Below, piece by piece: positions 55,073 to 63,912 of a stretch of DNA of 64,000 bases. The stretch covers positions 3,596,001 through 3,660,000 of the forward strand of contig NZ_CP066370.1 of assembly GCF_016406325.1 (NCBI RefSeq), read 5' to 3'. The notes below the pieces were generated by a model. That model worked only from the letters and a program-made list of their open reading frames with translations. It searched no databases and had not been told where the DNA came from. This DNA is from Shewanella putrefaciens. GTDB lineage: Bacteria > Pseudomonadota > Gammaproteobacteria > Enterobacterales > Shewanellaceae. A program made the position numbers and the translations under genes. Every line of letters begins with the position of its first letter. The stretch's first letter is position 1.

Positions 55073-56443
55073 TTACAGCTTAATGAGGTTATAACCAAAG
55101 CTGGTAGAAGGATCTTTATTCAGCACCATAGTCACATTGTCTTCATTGCTGAAATCCATTAAGTCGGATGCATAGACAACGGTTTTAGTACCGTTTTCCA
55201 CGGCGATGACCTTAATGGAATACTCGCCAGCAGGCACAGTCAATGACTGAGGGCTCGCTGGATTGACCGCAGTGATCTTATTTGCAGCCGTTTCAATCGT
55301 GTCATTCGCCTTTAAAAAATACACGGTTAGATTGCTTTTATCGGCAAAACTCACAATATCGAACTTAACGCTATAGGGACTTGGCGTCTGAGTTTGCTTC
55401 ATCTCTATCGCCTTCACTTGGCTGCCCTGCTCATTCGTTTGCTCATAGATGAAGATGGTTTTAATGTCATCTTGGTTAAGGGTGATAAGCACATTATCGA
55501 GTAATTTAGTTTGCGTACCGTGGTCGAACACACTCACACCAAAATCATTAAACTCAGCACCTTGATAGCTAGTCACCCCAAAAGATGGCACTTCGCTAAA
55601 CAGGGTTTCTTGCTTACTGCTGGCGACTTTCACATCAATAATGTTCGAGCCTAAACCGTTAAAGACGCGATAATCGACACTCGCTTCTAATGCCACATGG
55701 TTGCGAACATTGGTAGTTGAATCGACACTGTCTAAGGTGATTTTGGCATCCGAAGCACCAAAACCTTCGCGGATAATCAACTTATAGGGCACCTTTGAAC
55801 TGAATTTAATGTTAGCCGTTGTATAAGCAACATTGGTTGTTCCCGTGGGTGTGAGATAAACCTTATATTCACCTGTATCCATCATTTGCGGCTGCGACAC
55901 TTCACCATAAGCCACACTACCTAACATCACGGCATCGGCAAAGGTTTGGGTCGACTTAGCAACATAGGCGTCAAAGGCTTGGGCATGTACAGCGGTATTG
56001 GCAATCAAGAGCTGCATTTTACTGTTTTCAGCCACTTCGTTGAGCTTATCGAGTTCAGTGCGAGAATAGTTGATATTAAGTAATTTAGGTTCGGCAAAAT
56101 CACCATGTAATACAAAGAAGTGATCCGTTGCCGCTTTTAATTCAATATTCTCTTTGTAAATAGAAATCTCTTTATTGGAGGCGTCTTTCCCCATCACCTC
56201 AATTGCAGATACTCCAACTATCGACGTAAAACGGGGCATCGCATCACCATAGATCACACTTTCATAGGTTTTGTCGGCAACTTTGAGCGCCGTTGCGGTG
56301 CTTCTAGCAGAAGCATTGTAGAATTGCACATAAGTGGTGTTTTGTTCAGAACTCCCTTCATCCTTATCATCTGATCCACAAGCCGTAACGGCTAAACACG
56401 CCACGGTAACAGCAACCCATTCCTTTAATTTACTTTTTATCAT
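55073..56443 (-). CDS. DUF4397-domain lipoprotein
   Basis: 456 residues. The signal peptide ends in LAVTACGSDD, a clear lipobox, followed by an acidic linker. Two or more DUF4397-type beta repeats follow (YVQFYNASARSTATALKVADKTYESVIYGD; MQLLIANTAVHAQAFDAYVAKST; VDYRVFNGLGSNIIDVKVASS). The ATG at 56443 (MIKSKLKEW) has GAGGGAT upstream; the 37 residues before it are rejected. Envelope protein, role unknown. Confidence 0.8.
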   Translation of the reverse strand: MIKSKLKEWVAVTVACLAVTACGSDDKDEGSSEQNTTYVQFYNASARSTATALKVADKTYESVIYGDAMPRFTSIVGVSAIEVMGKDASNKEISIYKENIELKAATDHFFVLHGDFAEPKLLNINYSRTELDKLNEVAENSKMQLLIANTAVHAQAFDAYVAKSTQTFADAVMLGSVAYGEVSQPQMMDTGEYKVYLTPTGTTNVAYTTANIKFSSKVPYKLIIREGFGASDAKITLDSVDSTTNVRNHVALEASVDYRVFNGLGSNIIDVKVASSKQETLFSEVPSFGVTSYQGAEFNDFGVSVFDHGTQTKLLDNVLITLNQDDIKTIFIYEQTNEQGSQVKAIEMKQTQTPSPYSVKFDIVSFADKSNLTVYFLKANDTIETAANKITAVNPASPQSLTVPAGEYSIKVIAVENGTKTVVYASDLMDFSNEDNVTMVLNKDPSTSFGYNLIKL

Positions 56444-56815
56444 TATATCCCTCATAGACTGACGAAAAATCAGGTTTAGTCTACGCAGATATAGCGCCAC
56501 AACAATGGCTGATAGACATAAAAATAAGAACAATTTTTTCACAAACTCAAACACTTAACAAACATTTCAATAACAATGAAAATAGTGATACAAACCACAC
56601 TTTATGAGGGTTAAATTGATACAAATGCGTGAGCGGATACTTTTGTTCACAAGTAAAGCCCCCTCTGTGCAGGTGAGTGCGGGCATTTTTTAACAGTTCG
56701 CAGAGGAACCTACGCTCTCTACGGCTAAATCATCCCAAGACAGTACACAACTTGTCCGCCCTATTGGATTAGGTTACCCTCACATCGCCAATGACGTTTC
56801 TAGGATGAATAGCAG
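56444..56815. other. 372-base divergent intergenic region
   Basis: Lies between the divergent DUF4397 lipoprotein and the helicase. It is AT-rich towards the lipoprotein gene and contains no other gene, RNA or strong repeat I can support; it should hold both promoters. Confidence 0.45.
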
Positions 56816-59518
56816 TTGCAAGGAATTTTAAACTACTACAAACAATGTTTTCAGCATGATAGTGCTGAAATAAACCTCTGGTCGACCCATAAACTTGCAG
56901 AAAAAGAATGGTTATTACTCGAAAAAGCAGACGAGTTAAGCAGTGGCTTTCTTCCTCGTTTACCCCTGCCATTTTCGCCAGCTTCTGCATTATTGGCCCG
57001 CAGTGCCTTGTATTTACGTGAACGCGTGTTATTACATTGCTGTTTGTTTTTTTGTGGCACAGTCGAACTCAATGGTGAAAAACGAAAAGTAGTGACACCG
57101 CTATTGTATAGGGAATGCCAACTACAAGCTGATGGCGATAATATTTATCTAGAGAGCAATAACACCTTATCTGGCAGCGGACCATTCACTATCAATGAAG
57201 CTCTATTAGAAAAATTAGTCGTTGAAGGACATAGCCTAAGCCAAGAGTTACGCGATAATCCAACGGATGTCAGTGGCTGGATAGCTTGGCTGCGGGCGGG
57301 CCAAGCCGATGTTGATACCAGTCACTTATTGCATTTTCCCAAGCTGATCGATGAGGCTGAATTTGCTCTGCTATGCCGTAAACGTGGGCAGTTTCTTGTT
57401 AGTCGAAGCCAAATCATTTTGGCAGAACGTTCGATCGCGAGTCGGGGCATTTTGCACGAACTGGACAAACTAATGACAGCGGCTGAACCATCAGCACCGC
57501 TTAAAGCGCTATTCGCAGAAACACAACAAACAACATCAATAAGCGCCAGTGTAGACACGCAAGAGGCTTATCTTCCTGGGCTGTTAAGCCGCGTGCAAAT
57601 TCAGGCCTTAAAGATTGCGGCCAATCATACTTTGGGGCAGATCTCAGGCCCACCGGGAACAGGTAAGAGTTACACCATAGCCACAGTGGCAGCAGAGCAG
57701 GTATTAAGAAGCAAATCTGTCCTCATCGTCGCGCATACCGATGTTGCTGTTGATGTGATTGCCGATAAGTTACAGCAACAATTCCAGCTAGGGAGCAGCC
57801 TTATTCGAGCAGGCTCGCCGCAGTTTATAAAAGTCCTTAAAAACCAGATTGATGAAATGCTCCATGGTCAGCACCCTGCGTCAGATGAAGCCGTCTCGGA
57901 TAGGTTGCTATTAAGTGCAAAACAGCAACTTAACACTGTGACTCGTCAGCAAGTCAAGATGGAAGCGGGCTTTATACGTCATTGCCGCCACGCCATACGT
58001 CGCGGCCAAAAACTGGCGACCTTACAACAAGGACAATCGCGCTGGCGCTTAGGATTTTACAACTGGGCTTACCGTGCAGGTATAAAAAGGTTTGCCCAGC
58101 AATGGAATGAACTCGATAAATTAACCGCCCTCATCGCCCAAAAAGAAGACTTAAGCCTCAAATACTTACAATTGGCAACTCACTATCGATTAAACCAATT
58201 ACTCAAACATAAGCGCAGTACACTGGTGAGTTTTGCCAGTGCGTTACGCGCCCGCCAGTCCGCTAAGCAACTCGACGGTTTCTACAAAACGGATTTTGAT
58301 GCCTTAAAGCAAACCTTTCCCATTTGGTTATCTAGCCTTGCCAGCTTGCATAAAGTGCTGCCCATGGAGCAGCAAATGTTTGATCTAGTGATTATTGATG
58401 AAGCCACCCAAGCCAATATTGCCGCCTGTTTACCGGCCTTGCAGCGGGCAAAAGCGGCACTGGTGGTGGGCGATAGCAAACAGCTGCGCCATTTCTCGTT
58501 TTTGTCCCGCGCAAAACAAACCCAAATCCAGACCCAACTCGGACTTGCTGCGGATTGCCGCGGCCTAATGAGCTACCGTGATGCCAGTATGCTCGACTTA
58601 GTATCACAATCCCTTGCGAGCCAATCCCAAGTGGTATTTTTAAATGAGCATTTTCGGAGTAAACCTGAGCTGATCCAATTTAGTAATCAGCAGTTTTATC
58701 AAGGCATGCTGAAGATTATGCAGCACAGACCTTGCACAAGCTCTGGGCACTTACACCGAGTCCATGTGACTGGCAGCCGTGATAGTAAGGGAATTAACGC
58801 CATAGAAGCGGAGGCATTAATTCAAAAGTTAGCTCAACTGATTGATGAACAAGAAAATGTATTAGTGCCTTCCAGCATTGGTGTACTCTCCTGTTTTCGC
58901 AATCAGACGGAGTATTTATCCCAGCAAATCCTCGCGCGCTTTAGCGCACAACAACTCGAGCGTCACCAATTACGGATTGCCACACCCTTTGGATTTCAAG
59001 GTGAGGAACGCGATATTATGCTGCTGTCGTTTAGCATTACGGCCAACGACAGCCGCGCCGCCGTGTATTTAAATCGCGAAGATATGTTCAATGTCGCGAT
59101 CACCCGCGCTAAACAAATGCAGTGGCTATTTTTATCGGTACAAGCGCATGAGCTCCCCAAAAATAATTTACTGGCAACTTACTTAGCATCGGCGGGCCAA
59201 TTTCAAGCGGCACATAATTATGTCGATTCCCTCGATACCTTCGGCCAGTCTGTGGCACTCGCGATTGAAGAAAAAGGCATAACTGTCTGGCGCGCCTATC
59301 ATATGGCGGGGCTAGAACTGGATATTTTATGTCGCTATGGTAACCAATATTTAGCAATAGATTTAATCGGTTACCCAGGACCTTGGGCGGACTTTTTCGA
59401 TATTGAACTGTATAAACTCTTACAGCGCGCAGGGATTAAACTTATCCCCGTCAGTTATGGGCTATGGTGCCAACAGCGAGAACTTTGTATCCAACATATT
59501 TGCCAGCAATTGGAATAA
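56816..59518 (+). CDS. SF1 DNA/RNA helicase, UPF1/Dna2-like, with nuclease-like C-terminus
   Basis: 900 residues. The start is TTG at 56816, because an in-frame TAG lies two codons upstream and no Met follows for over 200 residues. AGGA is 11 bases before it. Walker A GPPGTGKS is near 278-285, motif II IDEATQA near 525, then VGDSKQLRHF; motifs IV-VI follow (FLNEHFRSKPELIQF, GFQGEERDIMLLSF, NVAITRAKQMQWLF). Residues 820-900 (GLELDILCRYGNQYLAIDLIGYPG) look like a PD-(D/E)XK nuclease-type fold with Asp in place of the usual Glu. The stop codon lies at the edge of the integron-like insert. Confidence 0.88.
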   Translation: MQGILNYYKQCFQHDSAEINLWSTHKLAEKEWLLLEKADELSSGFLPRLPLPFSPASALLARSALYLRERVLLHCCLFFCGTVELNGEKRKVVTPLLYRECQLQADGDNIYLESNNTLSGSGPFTINEALLEKLVVEGHSLSQELRDNPTDVSGWIAWLRAGQADVDTSHLLHFPKLIDEAEFALLCRKRGQFLVSRSQIILAERSIASRGILHELDKLMTAAEPSAPLKALFAETQQTTSISASVDTQEAYLPGLLSRVQIQALKIAANHTLGQISGPPGTGKSYTIATVAAEQVLRSKSVLIVAHTDVAVDVIADKLQQQFQLGSSLIRAGSPQFIKVLKNQIDEMLHGQHPASDEAVSDRLLLSAKQQLNTVTRQQVKMEAGFIRHCRHAIRRGQKLATLQQGQSRWRLGFYNWAYRAGIKRFAQQWNELDKLTALIAQKEDLSLKYLQLATHYRLNQLLKHKRSTLVSFASALRARQSAKQLDGFYKTDFDALKQTFPIWLSSLASLHKVLPMEQQMFDLVIIDEATQANIAACLPALQRAKAALVVGDSKQLRHFSFLSRAKQTQIQTQLGLAADCRGLMSYRDASMLDLVSQSLASQSQVVFLNEHFRSKPELIQFSNQQFYQGMLKIMQHRPCTSSGHLHRVHVTGSRDSKGINAIEAEALIQKLAQLIDEQENVLVPSSIGVLSCFRNQTEYLSQQILARFSAQQLERHQLRIATPFGFQGEERDIMLLSFSITANDSRAAVYLNREDMFNVAITRAKQMQWLFLSVQAHELPKNNLLATYLASAGQFQAAHNYVDSLDTFGQSVALAIEEKGITVWRAYHMAGLELDILCRYGNQYLAIDLIGYPGPWADFFDIELYKLLQRAGIKLIPVSYGLWCQQRELCIQHICQQLE

Positions 59519-59638
59519 CACCCGCCTAAGGAGCAGACAACGCAACAACTAAACTCAATCCAACAGCCTTAAGCACATCGCGGCTCAATGGGACTGAAAA
59601 GGCCACTCGTGGGCAGTCCCTTTTAAAGTCGTTTATCT
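59517..59638 (-). repeat. attC-like site 2 (VCR-type), downstream of the acetyltransferase
   Basis: About 120 bases resembling the Vibrio VCR/attC class in order and spacing: GCCTAAGG (59524), ACAACGCA, AAACTCAAT (59551), CACATCGCGGCTCAATG, and a hairpin with GGGACTG / CAGTCCC (59590-59596, 59614-59620) containing CCAC/GTGG. The end GTT (minus) is 59519-59517 and supplies the last bases of the helicase stop. The far core site near 59635 is degenerate. A second, decayed copy is at 60110-60218. Confidence 0.8.
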
Positions 59639-59644
59639 ACGTGG

Positions 59645-60091
59645 TTAAAATTCGATGTACAACCTTAGCATATCTTTGTGCTGTATACCGTTTTCAAAAA
59701 TGGGTTCCGGATAATTTGCTAAGAAATGCTCTTTCACAACAGAGTCAACTCGAAAACCTATGCGCTGATAATATGTCAGTTGATAACCGAACGTGCCTGT
59801 ACCCAACTCCACTCTATGTATTTTTTTGTTAGCTAACTCGTTCAAAGCAAGCTTTATTAAACCAGAACCAATACCTTGCTGCTGATGGTCAGGATAGACT
59901 GCAATGTTAAATATCTCTGCTGTGCTAGCACAGATTAATTTGGCAATACAAGCACCGACAATCTGTCCATTATTCTTCGCTACGTAGCACCACGAATCAC
60001 TTAGATATGAGCGAATGCTTTGCTCCGAGGGATCTGCTTCAAGCAAAAGCTGGATAGGGATTTCTGTTGATTCGACTTCTAAATATTCCAT
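59645..60091 (-). CDS. GNAT family N-acetyltransferase, cassette gene
   Basis: 148 residues from the ATG at 60091, which has GAGGT eight bases upstream. Motif A is YPDHQQQGIGSGLIKLALNEL with the acetyl-CoA-binding QxxGxG; YYQRIGFR is the C-terminal GNAT strand. The frame continues upstream for 84 codons, but that part belongs to another short frame and an attC-like site. Acceptor unknown; acetyltransferases are common integron cargo. Confidence 0.88.
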   Translation of the reverse strand: MEYLEVESTEIPIQLLLEADPSEQSIRSYLSDSWCYVAKNNGQIVGACIAKLICASTAEIFNIAVYPDHQQQGIGSGLIKLALNELANKKIHRVELGTGTFGYQLTYYQRIGFRVDSVVKEHFLANYPEPIFENGIQHKDMLRLYIEF

Positions 60092-60343
60092 TTTTACCTC
60101 AAAGCACAAAACGCCTAAGGGACGGGAAACACTACCACCAAACTCAATAATAACTATAACCACATCGCAGTTTAATAGAACTGTAAATGACACTGTGTCA
60201 TTTTGCTTAGTTTTGTCCCCGAAACAATAATCCGAAATAACATACCAAGCAGCCCTGTCAGGCATGGAACTTAGCCAGTACTCTAGGTCATCTTTTGCAG
60301 ACTGATTTACAGTCTTCTTTAAAGGAGTCAACAGTTCTAACAT
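60092..60343 (-). CDS. short cassette reading frame that runs in frame into the GNAT gene
   Basis: The ATG at 60343 has AGAGGAT upstream and begins MLELLTPLKKTVNQSAKDDL, then EYWLSSMPDRAAWYVISDYCFGD. From about codon 46 the frame is written by attC-like sequence and then joins the GNAT gene with no stop, giving a 232-residue reading. I regard the first about 45 residues as the real or truncated cassette product. A true fusion cannot be excluded. No function recognised. Confidence 0.4.
60110..60218 (-). repeat. attC-like site 1, degenerate, upstream of the acetyltransferase
   Basis: Shares GCCTAAGG (60113), AAACTCAAT (60140, the same 27-base offset as site 2) and CACATCGC (60161, offset 48 versus 50) with site 2, and matches it at about 14 of the next 19 positions. 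The rest has diverged and the core GTTTTGT departs from GTTRRRY. Confidence 0.7.
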
Positions 60344-60357
60344 ATATCCTCTGTGAA

Positions 60358-60364
60358 GCTTAAC
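60358..60364 (-). other. integron core site GTTAAGC at the insert boundary
   Basis: Minus-strand GTTAAGC fits GTTRRRY at every position and lies three bases after the TAA of the LysR remnant and 15 bases before the ATG at 60343. A 7-mer is a weak match alone; its support comes from position. Confidence 0.5.
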
Positions 60365-60367
60365 GTC

Positions 60368-60841
60368 TTAATCACACGCACGCGGCTGATAAATCGCTTT
60401 TATCCTGTTTCGCAACCAAGTGATTTTGGGGTTGTGGCTGTTTCTCTTATGCCAAATCAAGGTAAAAGGAATGGCGAGTTTATCAAGATATTCGTCGCTT
60501 AACGGGATGGGGCGACTGACTAAGTCAGGGTGTAATTGGCGAGCATATTGTTCGCAATATTGTGGCGCAATTGCCATCATGTTGTGGTGAGGCTCTGCCG
60601 CGACAAACAGTGACTGCTCAAAACTGGCCAAGGTCAGCACAATATTACGAGTTAACCCAAGCTCAATAAGCACATCATCCAAGGCCCAAGTTTCGCTTTT
60701 TTCCCACAAGATGTTGATATGCGGATGTTTAAGAAAGGTGTCTATATTCCACTCTTCCTGCAAGGCAGGATGATCGCGGCGTAAATACACCTGAGGAAGA
60801 TCGGTAAATAAAACTGCACAATAGATATCGAAACATATACC
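60368..60841 (-). pseudogene. LysR-type regulator, C-terminal remnant
   Basis: The frame reads [20 protein letters not shown] and on to [19 protein letters not shown], the second half of an LTTR effector domain (about 155 residues). The DNA-binding helix-turn-helix and the first effector half are absent; a stop lies at about 60842 in frame and no start with a ribosome binding site exists except an internal GTG at 60790. It is therefore a 5'-truncated pseudogene. It is convergent with the helicase gene and now separated from it by the cassette insert. Confidence 0.8.
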
Positions 60842-60999
60842 TCACCCCATTAGCCATCTCACACATAAGTTGCGCCTAGCCTAGTTTCACTCGCACAGAT
60901 CTGTGAGTGGCATTTTCGACAACAGGTATTTCCATTGACGACCTAACACCACGAACGTGGAAGAAAAGTTGGTAACAGAACAGAAAGAGGAAAGGGGTA

Positions 61000-61036
61000 G
61001 AAAAATATTCCCTGCGGTTTGCTACCACAGGGGATA
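61000..61036 (-). terminator. terminator of the M16 peptidase gene
   Basis: On the minus strand ATCCCCTGTGGT (61036-61025) pairs with ACCGCAGGGAAT (61019-61008), one mismatch and one G-U pair, 5-base loop, then ATTTTTC. It lies 42 bases after the stop. Confidence 0.75.
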
Positions 61037-61077
61037 TGTCGGTGAATGATCAGTCTACTATTCTATGAGCCCAACAC

Positions 61078-63912
61078 TCATTGCTGAGGTTCTGCCGATG
61101 CAGGAAGGACTTGGATCATTAAATTGCTATCGTCTTGCAGATATTGCTGCGCCAATTTATTAAGTTCTGCAACTGTCATCTGCTGCGCTAACGCTTGCCT
61201 TTGTTTAAAGGCAGTAAAACGACCGGGATGACTCTGGGCGGTTGAGGTGAGATCTAACCAAAAACCATTGGTTTGCGGCGCAGCTTGCATCCACTCAAGT
61301 ACTGGTTGGCGGGCTCGATTAAGTAAGTCCTCACTGATCCCCGAAGGCGCTTTAACTTGCTTAACTGCGGCGGTGAAATACTCGGCAACCGTTGGCAACA
61401 TAGCTTGAGTCGTCACGCTAAACAAACCTAAGTAACCATAACCGCTGGCATTGAAATCGTTGTAAGAAAAGGCCGATGGCGAATAACTCGCGCCCGCTTT
61501 CTCCCTCACGTTTTCCGTTAATAGAATGCTTAGCACTTGCTCCAGCAGACCCAATCCCACATGTTGACTCAAGTGAGTCATATCCGTTGTAGGCCAAACC
61601 ATGGCAAGTGCCGCCATATCCAGTTGACCATAATGGGTTAATGTTTTCTGAACGGGCACTTGTGGAAACACAGGTAGTATCGTCTGACCATTTGCAATAG
61701 GGCTACGCTTAATGGCGCCAAGCGTTTCGGCCACAGCAGCAATGGCACTCGCTTCGTCAAAATCGCCCACAATAGCGAGTTCAATCGCCCCTTGCTCGAC
61801 GGCCGAATGGAAACTCGGCGCTAATTCTCCAAAGTGACGTTTGAGAATTTCTTCAGGCTCACCATAACCATAGCGTTTATCACCATTATGAGAGATACGG
61901 GCAAACTGATTAGAAAACTCAGATTGTGGGTTGCTATGAATACTTTGTTGCTCGGCAATCACTTGTTCACGAAACAATTGCTCAGCCTGCTTATCCATAC
62001 CTGGCTCAATTAAATAAGCCGTCATTAAGCCAAACTGCGTGCGTAGCTCTGCGGCATTAGTGCTAATCTCGCCGCCAAAACTTTGCTCACGCAGGCCTAA
62101 GTTGATGGAAATATCTTGCCCAGCAAAAATATCCTGCAGACTGTCATAATCATGGGCCTTGAGCCTACCCTGCACAAACGCACTGTTAAACAGATAAGAC
62201 AAACCATCCAACTCAGGGAATGGCACTTCACCAAAGCCAATGTTTAGGCTGACCAATGTGGTGCCTTTGTTAAAGTTGGTAGGCTTAAGATTAAGGCGCA
62301 CGCCATTGGCAAATTGCAGTTGGCGAATCCCCGTTTCCTTATCGCGACTGTCGGCAACTAACTTGCCTTGCTCGCCAAACTGAGTATAAGCAAACTCATC
62401 AATCGCCTTGATTGCTGGTGCGCTCACCGCTTGTTTACGGCTTTTCTCGTAGCTGGCGATAAGCTGTTTTTCAGCATTTTCAATGGGCTTATTGCTCGTC
62501 AGATACAAATACGGCGTGGCGTTCCATGTTTGATTAAACACTTGGCTTAGCTTTTGCGGTGTCACTGTTGGCATTATTTTTTCAAAAAATGCGAGCTGCC
62601 AATCGGGTTCGACAGGGACGCGATTGCCTGCCACCGAATACACTAGACTCTCGGCAATATTCACACTGTGAATGGTACTGCTACCCGCGACACTTAGCTG
62701 ATATCCCTTATGCATACGTTTGATTTGCTGGTCAATTTCCTGCTGGCTAAAACCAAACTCTTTTGCTTGACGCAGGGTTTTCTCCAAGAGTGCGATTCCC
62801 TCTTGCCAGTTATTTTCCTGCGTACCTAGGCTCATTTGTGTGCCATAGGCAATATCAAACTGCGGCCCAACCTGCAGGTTTACACCATATAAACCTTGGC
62901 TATGCAGTAATTGCGACTCCATACGACGATACAAGATGCCGTGGGCAAGCTCGAGCAACATTTCCTGCTCCCGCACAGCAGGGCTATCGGTAATCGCTGA
63001 GATGGGTTTTAGCATGCCAAGGGAAACTGACGTTGACAGACTTGGATCAAAAAATGCCGCCGCATCGACACTTTGGCGCTCTGCGACAGTACCAATAGCT
63101 TGTTCCTTGGTTTTAGCGGCCAAAGGCGCGGCTTTCCAACTGGCAAACTGTTTTTTTATCTTTTGTTCTACCGCGGCTACCTCGATATCACCCACCACAA
63201 TTAAAGTGGTGCGTGAGGGCGTATAAAAACGCTGATATAAAGACAGCAACGTCTCGCGATTGGCATTACTGATACTGTTCGCCTCACCCACGGGGAAGCG
63301 CTTTGACAACAATGTGTTTGGCATTAAAAACTGTAATTGATGACGGTAATTCTCAAGATCCGCACCGCTACGTTCACGCAGCTCAGACAACACCACCGCT
63401 TTTTCACGTTCAATTAGCGCAGGATCGAGTAATAGATTACTGGCAATTTCTCGCATTAAAAACAAAGCGGTATCGACTTTATCTTGGCTATTACTCGGCA
63501 AGTTAAATTGATAGACCGTCTGCTGAAACTCTGTCACGGCATTGGTATCGGCGCCAAAACTCAGGCCAAGGCGCTGCAAAGTAGGGATCATCTCCCCCGC
63601 GGCCAACCCCGTCGAGCCATTAAAGGCCATATGTTCAAGAAAGTGAACTAACCCTTGCTCGGTATCTGATTCCACCAAAGAGCCCACATCCACCCGCATC
63701 CGCACTATGACCGCCTGCTCCGGCGTCTTATTGCTCACCAATAAATAACGCGTGCCATTAGTAAGTTCACCAGTATGGATGCGTCCGCTCATAGGTAAAT
63801 CAGCAGTCCCCATCCACAGCGGATCTTCGCTCGCCTGCAGTGGCAACGCCATACTCAAAAGCGCCAGCAGTAACCACTGACGTACAAAACGAATTACCTT
63901 GAAATTGTTCAT
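61078..63912 (-). CDS. M16 family zinc metalloprotease (pitrilysin-like), periplasmic
   Basis: 944 residues from the ATG at 63912, with a signal peptide (RQWLLLALLSMALPLQA). The zinc motif HFLEH (HxxEH) is near residues 89-93, with further Glu in LSELRERSG as the third ligand. Two M16 domain pairs follow; the second (RLNLKPTNFNKGTTLVSLNIGFGE) lacks the motif, as usual. It degrades peptides in the periplasm. A GTG four codons upstream with GGGGGA before it is an equally good start. It is the rightmost gene. Confidence 0.9.
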   Translation of the reverse strand: MNNFKVIRFVRQWLLLALLSMALPLQASEDPLWMGTADLPMSGRIHTGELTNGTRYLLVSNKTPEQAVIVRMRVDVGSLVESDTEQGLVHFLEHMAFNGSTGLAAGEMIPTLQRLGLSFGADTNAVTEFQQTVYQFNLPSNSQDKVDTALFLMREIASNLLLDPALIEREKAVVLSELRERSGADLENYRHQLQFLMPNTLLSKRFPVGEANSISNANRETLLSLYQRFYTPSRTTLIVVGDIEVAAVEQKIKKQFASWKAAPLAAKTKEQAIGTVAERQSVDAAAFFDPSLSTSVSLGMLKPISAITDSPAVREQEMLLELAHGILYRRMESQLLHSQGLYGVNLQVGPQFDIAYGTQMSLGTQENNWQEGIALLEKTLRQAKEFGFSQQEIDQQIKRMHKGYQLSVAGSSTIHSVNIAESLVYSVAGNRVPVEPDWQLAFFEKIMPTVTPQKLSQVFNQTWNATPYLYLTSNKPIENAEKQLIASYEKSRKQAVSAPAIKAIDEFAYTQFGEQGKLVADSRDKETGIRQLQFANGVRLNLKPTNFNKGTTLVSLNIGFGEVPFPELDGLSYLFNSAFVQGRLKAHDYDSLQDIFAGQDISINLGLREQSFGGEISTNAAELRTQFGLMTAYLIEPGMDKQAEQLFREQVIAEQQSIHSNPQSEFSNQFARISHNGDKRYGYGEPEEILKRHFGELAPSFHSAVEQGAIELAIVGDFDEASAIAAVAETLGAIKRSPIANGQTILPVFPQVPVQKTLTHYGQLDMAALAMVWPTTDMTHLSQHVGLGLLEQVLSILLTENVREKAGASYSPSAFSYNDFNASGYGYLGLFSVTTQAMLPTVAEYFTAAVKQVKAPSGISEDLLNRARQPVLEWMQAAPQTNGFWLDLTSTAQSHPGRFTAFKQRQALAQQMTVAELNKLAQQYLQDDSNLMIQVLPASAEPQQ

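Larger units (their letters stand above)
59519..60363 (-). mobile_element. two-cassette integron-like insert without integrase (attC array)
   Basis: The segment runs on the minus strand from a perfect core site GTTAAGC (60364-60358; GTTRRRY) through a short frame, attC-like site 1, a GNAT gene and attC-like site 2. Both start codons lie 19-24 bases after a presumed recombination point, as in gene cassettes. Cutting at G^TT at both ends removes 845 bp and leaves the helicase stop four bases from the LysR-remnant stop. No integrase gene is in the window. The model is inferred from site structure, not from comparison. Confidence 0.7.

Noticed and set aside
59517..60218. Insertion sequence with flanking direct repeats
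   Set aside because: No transposase and no terminal inverted repeats; the two elements are direct-oriented and have attC-like internal structure instead.
60241..60343. The short cassette frame as a toxin or antitoxin
   Set aside because: Integron cassettes often carry such pairs, but neither the sequence nor a partner gene supports it.
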